Assembly: GCF_900109745.1 (NCBI RefSeq)
Contig: NZ_FOAV01000009.1
Location: 124,001 to 188,000, forward strand
Direction of reading: 5' to 3'
DNA: 64,000 bases
Source: Roseateles sp. YR242
Lineage (GTDB): Bacteria; Pseudomonadota; Gammaproteobacteria; Burkholderiales; Burkholderiaceae_C
The translations under genes and the position numbers were made by a program. The notes under the pieces were generated by a model that saw nothing but the letters and a program-made list of their open reading frames with translations, ran no database searches and had not been told where the DNA came from. Positions 1 through 7,034 of this stretch are shown one piece after another; the first letter of the stretch is position 1; each line of letters begins with the position of its first letter.

Positions 1-1146
1 ACTGAGCACCCGGTCCAGGTGGTCATTGCCGGCCCGGTCCAGCAGGCGCCCGTAGTCCTCCTTGAGGATGCGGGTAAAGCCCTCCACCACCCGCAGCGGC
101 GCCCGCAAGTCGTGCGAAACGGTATAGCTGAAGGAGGCCTGATCCGCCCGGGCCTGTTCCGCCGCACGCATGGCCAGCGCCGCCGGCACGGTGTCCACCG
201 CCCCCTGCGGCCAGAGGCTGAGCAGGGATCCCTGAACACCGTCGTTGTGCGGCACAGGCGTGAGGCACAACCACCAGGACCCGCAGGCGCTGCCTGACTG
301 CAGATCCGGCTCGGCCAGGGCCTGCCGCAATTCGTCGGGCAGGCGCTCTTCACAGGCGCGCCACAACTGCCCCTTCACTTCCACCGCGCCCCCCATCATC
401 TGGGCCGCCGCATCGTTGAAGTCCACCAGCCGGGTCAAGGCACCCGGCTGCGCCTCGCTGATCAGCCAGGCGGGGCCGGGCAAGGCCCGCAACCATTCCG
501 TGGAGACTGGGCCAGGCGCCGCCGCGCCAGCAGCGCCAGCAGCACCCGCTTGAGGGTCAGCGTCGGCATCGCGCAAACGGGCGGAGCCCAGGTAACCGGT
601 GAAGCGGCCCGCAAGGTCCAGCACTGCCTGCCCGCGCAGTTCCCAGCAACGGTCCTGCGTGTCACGCACCAGCCAGCCCGAGAAGGATTGGCCGGTGGCC
701 ATGCCACGGGCCAGGTCCAGGGATTCATCCGCAGGTCGAAAACGCTCCCACAAGGTCTGGGTGACCGCGCCATTGAGCGGGGACCCCACCCAGTTCGAGG
801 CCGGCGCCCCCTGTGGGGCCTGCCAGCGCACCAGGTGATGCAAGGCATCCGTTTGCCAATGCCAGTCGGGGATGAGTTGGGTCAAGACCTGGGCCTGCTG
901 GCGTGACTCACGCAGCAATTCACCAAACTGCGCACGCGCCAGCCTCACCGCCATGTGCCAGGAGACGGCCGCGACAAACAGCATCAGTACCGCGCCAGCC
1001 ACGAGCGCAGTCAGCACGAGCCCAGGCCCGCTCTGCTCCAGATTCAGCGCCACCAGCAGGACAAGGGCAAGAGCCGCCAGCCCGAGTGCCAGCGCTGCGC
1101 CCTTCCACGGCCGACGGCGAACGGCGGCTTCCCCCAACCTATTCAT
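1..1146 (-). CDS. Sensor histidine kinase, 3' end beyond window
   Basis: The minus-strand frame is open from the ATG at 1146 to the window edge (382 codons visible; catalytic ATPase part missing). Residues 15-65 hold two hydrophobic stretches typical of a membrane anchor. A PAS-like middle follows, then the dimerisation/phosphoacceptor helix with the HisKA signature SYTVSHDLRAPLR. The phosphorylatable His is about residue 345. An in-frame ATG at 1155 is an alternative start. The SHDLRAPL form of the H-box is common in PAS-containing and phytochrome-type kinases. It is divergent from an Hpt gene and a REC-GGDEF-EAL gene, so it may feed a phosphorelay controlling cyclic-di-GMP; that link is inferred. 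Frame continuity was checked at the H-box and near position 600. Confidence 0.85.
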   Translation of the reverse strand, partial: MNRLGEAAVRRRPWKGAALALGLAALALVLLVALNLEQSGPGLVLTALVAGAVLMLFVAAVSWHMAVRLARAQFGELLRESRQQAQVLTQLIPDWHWQTDALHHLVRWQAPQGAPASNWVGSPLNGAVTQTLWERFRPADESLDLARGMATGQSFSGWLVRDTQDRCWELRGQAVLDLAGRFTGYLGSARLRDADADPQAGAAGAAGAAAPGPVSTEWLRALPGPAWLISEAQPGALTRLVDFNDAAAQMMGGAVEVKGQLWRACEERLPDELRQALAEPDLQSGSACGSWWLCLTPVPHNDGVQGSLLSLWPQGAVDTVPAALAMRAAEQARADQASFSYTVSHDLRAPLRVVEGFTRILKEDYGRLLDRAGNDHLDRVLS

Positions 1147-1367
1147 GCTGACCATTGTATGTAGGCATCCAGCCCCAAAAGCCAGCCTAGACGAGGGACG
1201 TCCGCAATGGATCCGGCGTGCGCCCCCGTAAAAACCAAGGGCTTACCCCGATCAGGGGTGTCAACAGCAGGAGATTTGCCGCTTTTTCGCACGCTTGAGG
1301 GCTTGCAGTGACAGACAATGCGCAGTGACCTTGCGTGAAATCATCACTGCAGATCCATCCAGAAAAG

Positions 1368-1793
1368 ATGTCACCAGACCACATCCTGACGATGCCGCCC
1401 CGCCTGTCGCCTTCTCCCACCGTGCTGGACGAGCAGGCGCTCGCCCGTCTGCGCGAACTGGATCCGGGCGGCACCAACCATCTGCTGGAGCGGGTGATTG
1501 GTGCATTCCTGAAGGCACTGGAGCAACAGGAGGCGGTGCTGCGACAGGGGCTGGCCCCGGCGCCGGACCTGCCGGCCCTGCGCCATGTGGCCCACACCCT
1601 GAAATCGGCCGCAGCCAGCCTGGGGGCCTCGGCCCTGTCTGAGCGCTGTGCCCAGATCGAGGCGATGGCACGTGCGGGAGAGGTGCAGGGGCTGCCTGCG
1701 CTGACCACCACCGCCATGGCGGACATCGACGCTGCGCGCCTGGCGCTGCAGCAGTTGCTTCTCCCCCCCGGTCCGATGAAAGCGCCGACGTGA
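1368..1793 (+). CDS. Hpt-domain phosphotransfer protein
   Basis: A 141-residue protein that is essentially one histidine phosphotransfer helical bundle. The active-site helix reads HVAHTLKSAAASLGA, with the phospho-accepting His in HTLKSA, the standard Hpt signature. Such proteins shuttle phosphate from a hybrid or unorthodox kinase to a response regulator. Its TGA overlaps the GTG of the next gene (GTGA), so it is translationally coupled to the REC-GGDEF-EAL regulator, the obvious candidate partner. The ATG at 1368 is preferred; a GTG at 1335 and an ATG at 1392 are alternatives, none with a strong Shine-Dalgarno. The upstream 1147-1367 stretch is the divergent promoter region shared with the kinase. 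Confidence 0.85.
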   Translation: MSPDHILTMPPRLSPSPTVLDEQALARLRELDPGGTNHLLERVIGAFLKALEQQEAVLRQGLAPAPDLPALRHVAHTLKSAAASLGASALSERCAQIEAMARAGEVQGLPALTTTAMADIDAARLALQQLLLPPGPMKAPT

Positions 1794-3985
1794 AGGAAGG
1801 CGTATTGAAAGAACGGCCCCGCGTCCTCCTCGTGGACGACGACCAGGTCAACCTGCTGTTGATCGAGGCGGCACTGCGCGAGCATGGCTTCGCCCCCACC
1901 TCGACCAACAGCGGCGAAGAAGCGCTGCAGATGGTGACGCAGTGGACCCCCGACATCATCGTGCTGGACGCCCTCATGCCTGGCCTGGACGGCTTCCAGA
2001 CCTGCGAGCGGCTGCGCGCCATGCCGGGCTTCGAAAACGCGCCGATCCTGATGCTGACCGGCCTGGACGACGAAGCCTCCATCAACCGCGCCTACCAGGC
2101 CGGCGCCACCGACTTCTTCGTCAAGTCCACCCAGTGGCGGCTGCTGGCGGGCCGACTGCGTTATCTGCTGCGCAGCTCCCGCACCCGCATCGAGCTGGAG
2201 CGCAGCAAGGCCAAGCTGGCACGCGCCCAGGACCTGGCGCGCATGGGCAGCTTCGAGTGGCAGACCGGCGAAGGCTTCAAGCTGGCCAACGAGGCCTTGC
2301 GCGTCTTCGGCCGCAGCCCCAACGACCCGCTGGACTTCATCGGCGTCATGCGGATGGTGCCGCGCGAAGAGCGGATGCTCTTCATGCGCCTGCTGCGCGA
2401 TGTGGTGGCCCACAACTCGGTGCTGGTGACCGACCTGCCCTTCACCTTGCTGGATGGCCGCCAACGCGTCATTCACATCGAAGCCGAGCCCGAGTTCAAC
2501 GAACACGGCAATGCCTGCGGCTACACCGGCGTGATCCAGGACGTGACCGACCGCCGCATGGCGGAAGACCGCATCCGCCAACTGGCCAATTTCGACGCCC
2601 TCACCGGCCTGCCCAACCGCCGCCAACTGATCTGGCGCGCCGAGCGCGCCATCGAGGCCGGTCGGCGCATGGGCCATGACGTCGGCCTGCTGCTGATCGA
2701 CCTGGACCGTTTCAAGGTCATCAACGACACCCTGGGCCATGCCGCGGGCGACGAACTGCTGATGGAAGTCGGCCGCCGTCTGCGCTCCTGTGTGCGCCAT
2801 TCCGACCAGGTCATGGAAGGCATGCTGGAATCGGTGGGCACCCGGTCCCACCGGACGCTGGAGGCCGTGGGGCGGCTGGGCGGCGACGAATTCGTGGCGC
2901 TGCTGCCCGAGGTCAGCGACGAAGGCGATGCCGAGCGCGTCGCCGAGCGGGTGCTGGAAGCCCTGCGCGAACCCATCTTCATCGCCGGCCAGGAATGCTT
3001 TGTCACCGCCAGCGTGGGCATCGCGCTCTACCCTCGCGACGGCCTCACCATGGCCGACCTGCTGCGCAATGCCGACGTGGCCATGTACGCGGTCAAGAAC
3101 CAGGGCCGCAACGCCTCGGCGCTCTACACGCCCATGCTGGCCGGCCGCGGCCGCGAGAAGCTGGAGCTGGAGTCGGCGCTGCACAAGGCCATCGAGCGCG
3201 ATGAGCTGGTGCTGCACTACCAGCCCAAGATCGATGTCCGCACCGCCCGCATGGTGGGGGCGGAAGCGCTGATGCGCTGGCGGCGTGGCAACACCCTGGT
3301 GCCGCCGGGCGACTTCATCCCGCTGGCCGAGGAGACCGGCCTCATCGTGCCGCTGTCCGAATGGGCCCTGCGCGAAGCCGCGCGCCAGGCCAAGGTCTGG
3401 CAGCTCAATTTCGGGTTCTCGGAGTCCATTGCCGTCAACCTGCCCAACCGGTTGTTCGAACGCTCCGACCTGGTCGAGCATATCCACCAGTTCGTCAGTG
3501 CCTGGGGCGTGCCCCACCGGGCCATCCAGCTGGAAATCACCGAGACGGGCCTCATGAAGGACCTGCAGAGCGTGATCCCGTCCCTGCACCGCCTCAACGA
3601 GGTGGGTGTGGAAATTTCCATTGACGACTTCGGTACCGGCTACTCCTCGCTGGCCTACCTCACCACGCTGCCCATCTCCGAAGTGAAGATTGACCGCAGT
3701 TTTGTGCGGGATCTCGGTATTACGCCGCAGAGCTCCGCCGTGGTTACTGCCATCATTGCGTTGGCCCGTTCGCTGGGGTTGAAGGTGATTGCCGAAGGGG
3801 TGGAAACACTGCGTCAGATGGAAGTGCTGCGCCGACTGGATTGCAGCCTGATGCAGGGCTTCCTCTTCAGCAAGCCGCTGCCGCCGGATGATCTGGAGCG
3901 GTGGCTGGCCCAGACGGTGCTGCCCCGCAAGGCACCCTGGATCCTTCCCTCGGCCGACGCGGGCGAAGAACTGTCTCAACGCTGA
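1790..3985 (+). CDS. Response regulator with GGDEF and EAL domains
   Basis: A 731-residue cyclic-di-GMP enzyme. The N-terminal receiver domain (about residues 10-125) has acidic residues at D16-D18 and the predicted phosphorylation site D60 (VLDALMP). A PAS-like linker follows, then a GGDEF domain with intact GGDEF near residue 364 and an EAL domain with EALMRW near residue 491. The later EAL motifs (DDFGTGYSS, then KIDRSFV) are present. No RxxD product-inhibition site lies five residues before GGDEF. Both output domains look catalytically competent, so net activity cannot be read from sequence. GTG 1790 overlaps the hpt stop; a TTG at 1805 has a better ribosome site (AAGGAAGG at 1793-1800) and may be the true start. 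Receiver input probably comes from the adjacent Hpt protein. Confidence 0.92.
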   Translation: MKEGVLKERPRVLLVDDDQVNLLLIEAALREHGFAPTSTNSGEEALQMVTQWTPDIIVLDALMPGLDGFQTCERLRAMPGFENAPILMLTGLDDEASINRAYQAGATDFFVKSTQWRLLAGRLRYLLRSSRTRIELERSKAKLARAQDLARMGSFEWQTGEGFKLANEALRVFGRSPNDPLDFIGVMRMVPREERMLFMRLLRDVVAHNSVLVTDLPFTLLDGRQRVIHIEAEPEFNEHGNACGYTGVIQDVTDRRMAEDRIRQLANFDALTGLPNRRQLIWRAERAIEAGRRMGHDVGLLLIDLDRFKVINDTLGHAAGDELLMEVGRRLRSCVRHSDQVMEGMLESVGTRSHRTLEAVGRLGGDEFVALLPEVSDEGDAERVAERVLEALREPIFIAGQECFVTASVGIALYPRDGLTMADLLRNADVAMYAVKNQGRNASALYTPMLAGRGREKLELESALHKAIERDELVLHYQPKIDVRTARMVGAEALMRWRRGNTLVPPGDFIPLAEETGLIVPLSEWALREAARQAKVWQLNFGFSESIAVNLPNRLFERSDLVEHIHQFVSAWGVPHRAIQLEITETGLMKDLQSVIPSLHRLNEVGVEISIDDFGTGYSSLAYLTTLPISEVKIDRSFVRDLGITPQSSAVVTAIIALARSLGLKVIAEGVETLRQMEVLRRLDCSLMQGFLFSKPLPPDDLERWLAQTVLPRKAPWILPSADAGEELSQR

Positions 3986-4000
3986 TTTCAAGTCTTACCA

Positions 4001-5869
4001 ATGCCGCAGCAGCCCCCCGCTCTGATTGCCAAGGCGGCCCTGCGCCGCCTGGCGCTGGACAAGTTGGAACCCACGCCGGAGAACTACGCCCGGGCCTATG
4101 CACAGGAAGCCGGTGAACCGCAGCGGGAAGTTGCCGGACACCTGCCGGAGCGCGCCCAGGCGCCGCTGAACCGGCTGCTGAGCCTGGCCGTGCCCGATGC
4201 GCAGCAGCGCACCGGCCTGGCCACGCAACTGAGGGATGGCCGTTGGGACGAACTGCAACGCGCCCTCGAAGCGCTGCAGCAGACCCACGGCGCCAGCGCC
4301 CAGGCAGAACAGATGGCGCAACTCATCGAGCGCCTGATGAAAGGCCTGGAGCGTGGTGGCCGGCAGTGGACCCTGGCGCGCAAGAAAGACGGGGTACTGC
4401 GCGTGCTGGCCAGCAACCGGACCGACCCACAGCGGCTGATCCAGCGCATGCGCCAGCTCGTCACCAGTTGGGACGGCGATACCAGCGACGCCCGTGTGGA
4501 AACCCAGCATGCCCCGCTGGATGGCGAACAGGACGATGACGACCGCAACGGCGGTACGCCCAGCCAGTTCTTCACCGATGACGAGGTGGCCCAGCCGCCG
4601 GGCCAGGCCTCGGCACAGGCCGATGCCGCCCGATATGGCGAACTGGGTAGCCTGTTGGGCAATCAGGGCCCGGGCGAAGGGAACTGGCCTGACGTCGGAG
4701 GCAGCCTCAACACGACAGTCCAGCACGCCCTGAAGGGTGAAGACCCCCGCGCCATTGAACTGGTGGCTGAACTGGATGCTGCGCTGGCAGAGCTGCGCCG
4801 CGAAGGCGCCACGCCCGATCGTGCGCAGGCCATGGAGGCCTTGTGCCTGCGGGTACGCCGCTGGATGGACCATCGTGGCCATGCCTTCACCGAACTGGGC
4901 AAGCTCTGCGGTGCCCTGACCGAAAGTCTGGCCGATCTGGCCGAGGACGATTCCTGGGCCCGCGGCCAGTGCGAAGCCATGGGCCAGACCCTGGCGCAGG
5001 GCCTCACGGCGCGCAGCGTGCGCTCCGTCAACGAGCTGCTCACCAACACCCGCAGCCGCCAGGCCAGCCTGCGTGAAGAGCGCGGCCGCGCACGGGATGC
5101 TCTCAAGGGCCTCATCAACCGCATGCTGCAGGAGCTGGGTGAACTCGGCCAGCACACCGACCGATTCAGTGACAGCGTGGGCCGTTATGCCGAGGTCATC
5201 GAACAGGCCGACACGCTGGAGAGCCTGGCCGGGGTCGTCCGCGAGATGGTCGAGGAAAGCCGCAGCGTGCAATCCCTGGTGCAACAGACCCAGGGCCGGC
5301 TGCGCAATGAACACGACCGTGCCAGCCAGTTGGCGGAACGCGTCGAGGAACTCGAAGGGGAGCTGCGCAAGCTCTCCAATGAAGTCCAGACCGACCAACT
5401 CACCCAGGTGGCCAACCGCCGCGGCCTCATGGCCACCTTCGAGACCGAGCGGGCCAAGCTTGAACGCGAACCGCGCCCGCTGTCACTGGCCCTGCTGGAC
5501 ATCGACAACTTCAAGAAGCTCAACGACAGCCTGGGGCATGCCGCTGGCGACGAAGCGCTGAAGTCCCTGGCGGCCCGTGTTTCCAGCATGCTGCGGCCCG
5601 GGGACAAGGTGGGCCGCTGGGGCGGCGAGGAATTTGTCCTCATCCTCCCGGAGGCCCCGCTGGAAGAAGCGCAGGCGGTGCTGTTGCGGCTGCAGCGGTC
5701 CCTCTCTGCCAGCCTCTTCATGCATGAAGGGCGCGACGTCTTCGTCACGTTCTCCGCCGGTGTCACCTTGTACCGACAGGGGGAAACCATGGAGCACGCG
5801 CTGGACCGCGCCGACGAAGCGCTCTACGAAGCCAAGCGCACCGGGAAGAATCGCGCCTGTGTGGCGTAA
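4001..5869 (+). CDS. Diguanylate cyclase with long N-terminal helical region
   Basis: A 622-residue protein. The last ~170 residues are a GGDEF domain (TDQLTQVANRR at its start, GGEEF near residue 541, fit for synthesising cyclic-di-GMP). An RxxD inhibitory site (RPGD) lies exactly five residues before GGEEF, so product feedback is expected, unlike the preceding GGDEF-EAL protein. The N-terminal ~430 residues have no obvious membrane helices. They look helical, with a coiled-coil-rich stretch leading into the GGDEF domain, and the first 50 residues (ALRRLALDKLEPTPENYARAY) resemble the N-terminus of other betaproteobacterial diguanylate cyclases. It starts 15 nt after the previous stop and is probably co-transcribed with it. 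Confidence 0.9.
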   Translation: MPQQPPALIAKAALRRLALDKLEPTPENYARAYAQEAGEPQREVAGHLPERAQAPLNRLLSLAVPDAQQRTGLATQLRDGRWDELQRALEALQQTHGASAQAEQMAQLIERLMKGLERGGRQWTLARKKDGVLRVLASNRTDPQRLIQRMRQLVTSWDGDTSDARVETQHAPLDGEQDDDDRNGGTPSQFFTDDEVAQPPGQASAQADAARYGELGSLLGNQGPGEGNWPDVGGSLNTTVQHALKGEDPRAIELVAELDAALAELRREGATPDRAQAMEALCLRVRRWMDHRGHAFTELGKLCGALTESLADLAEDDSWARGQCEAMGQTLAQGLTARSVRSVNELLTNTRSRQASLREERGRARDALKGLINRMLQELGELGQHTDRFSDSVGRYAEVIEQADTLESLAGVVREMVEESRSVQSLVQQTQGRLRNEHDRASQLAERVEELEGELRKLSNEVQTDQLTQVANRRGLMATFETERAKLEREPRPLSLALLDIDNFKKLNDSLGHAAGDEALKSLAARVSSMLRPGDKVGRWGGEEFVLILPEAPLEEAQAVLLRLQRSLSASLFMHEGRDVFVTFSAGVTLYRQGETMEHALDRADEALYEAKRTGKNRACVA

Positions 5870-6001
5870 GCCATGCCCAACCCGCATAGCAGCTAGCACA
5901 CGACCGTCATTGGTGAGCTGAAGCAAGGCCTTCCAGAATCGCGCCGCACCCCGAGACAGGTGCATCGCGATTTCCTGAAGTACTTCACCAGAATGGTCCT
6001 C

Positions 6002-6967
6002 ATGCATCGACACACCCTCGCCCTGGTCACGGCCACCCTGGCCCTGACGTCCTCCTTCGCCAGCGCGGATACCTTCCCCAGCGCCCCCGTCAAGATCTAT
6101 GTCGGCTACTCCGCCGGCGGTGCGGTGGACGTGGTGGCACGCGCCATTGGCGTGCGCCTGCAGGCCGAGCTCAAGCAGCCCGTCATCGTCGAGAACAAGG
6201 CCGGCGGTGGCAGCAACATCGCTGCCAAGGCCGTGGTCACCGCGCCTGCGGATGGCTACACCCTGCTCATGGCGGCCAATGCCGTGGCGGCCAACATGGC
6301 GCTCTACCAACCCGCGCCTTACGACGTTGAAAAAGACCTCGCGCCCGTGGCGCTCATCGGCCGGGTGCCGGTGGTCATCGCGGTCAACCCCGAGTCCCCC
6401 TACAAGACGCTGGCCAAGCTGATCGAGGACGCCAAGGCCAAGCCGGAGTCCATCGGCTACGCCACGCCCGGCAACGGCTCCACCCCTCACCTCGCGGTAG
6501 AGCTCTTTGCCAGCGCCGCCAAGATCAACCTGATGCATGTGCCTTACAAGGGTGGTGCCCAGGCCCTCACCGATGTCATCGGTGGCCAGGTCCCGGTCGT
6601 GGCTCTCAACGCACTCGAGGTGTTGCCCCATATCCGCAGCGGCAAGCTCCGCCCGCTGGCCGTGCTCAGCGCCAAGCGCTCCAATCTGTTGCCCGACGTG
6701 CCGACCATCGCCGAATCCGGCTTCCCCGGCTTCGAGGCCTCGGTCTGGTATGGCCTGATGGCGCCGGCCAACACGCCCAAGCCTGTCCTGGCTGCCCTCA
6801 CTGCCGCGGCACTCAAGGCGGCGGCCTCCCCGGAGGTCAAGGAACGCCTGGCCGCCGCCGGGGGAGACTCCACGCCTGGCGACGGCGCGGCCTTCGGTAA
6901 GCACCTGCATGCCGAGCGGGAGCGCTACACCAAGCTGATCAAGGCCAACAAGATCGTGGCGGACTGA
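6002..6967 (+). CDS. Bug/TctC-family periplasmic solute-binding protein
   Basis: A 321-residue protein with a signal peptide (hydrophobic core TLALVTATLALTSSFASA, cleavage likely after ASA) and then the Bug/TctC fold. Family hallmarks are the early PVKIYVGYSAGGAVDVVAR motif and ENKAGGGSNIAAKAV, both ligand-binding loops in this family. Bug proteins are greatly expanded in Burkholderiales and usually bind small carboxylates or amides. No tctA/tctB membrane genes are adjacent, as is common for orphan Bug genes, so the ligand is unknown. An in-frame ATG at 5993 is an alternative start. The stop lies just before the hairpin leader of the first OTU-type gene. Confidence 0.92.
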   Translation: MHRHTLALVTATLALTSSFASADTFPSAPVKIYVGYSAGGAVDVVARAIGVRLQAELKQPVIVENKAGGGSNIAAKAVVTAPADGYTLLMAANAVAANMALYQPAPYDVEKDLAPVALIGRVPVVIAVNPESPYKTLAKLIEDAKAKPESIGYATPGNGSTPHLAVELFASAAKINLMHVPYKGGAQALTDVIGGQVPVVALNALEVLPHIRSGKLRPLAVLSAKRSNLLPDVPTIAESGFPGFEASVWYGLMAPANTPKPVLAALTAAALKAAASPEVKERLAAAGGDSTPGDGAAFGKHLHAERERYTKLIKANKIVAD

Positions 6968-6980
6968 TACCTGCGCGAAC

Positions 6981-7026
6981 ACTCCGGCAGGCACAAGCCA
7001 CTCACGGCTTTCCCGCCTGCCGGAGT
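6981..7026 (+). promoter_or_regulatory. Hairpin leader enclosing the ribosome-binding site of the first OTU-type gene
   Basis: A perfect 12-bp inverted repeat pairs ACTCCGGCAGGC (6981-6992) with GCCTGCCGGAGT (7015-7026) around a 22-nt loop; flanking CGCGA and TCTCGCG extend it imperfectly. The only Shine-Dalgarno candidate (CGGAG, 7021-7025, 9 nt before the GTG at 7035) is in the 3' arm, so the fold would hide it. Most of the leader is repeated before the paralogue at 9419, where pairing is weaker. A transcriptional role (protein-binding palindrome) is equally possible. Confidence 0.6.
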
Positions 7027-7034
7027 CTCGCGAC

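Noticed and set aside
1187-3991. 934-codon minus-strand open frame opposite the REC-GGDEF-EAL gene
   Set aside because: Antisense shadow caused by high GC codon bias; it has no domain signature while the plus strand has intact REC, GGDEF and EAL motifs.
6880-7034. Plant-pathogen-type hrp/PIP box before the OTU-type genes
   Set aside because: Only a single TTCG is present and no second half-site at the required spacing, so injectisome co-regulation cannot be claimed from the promoter.
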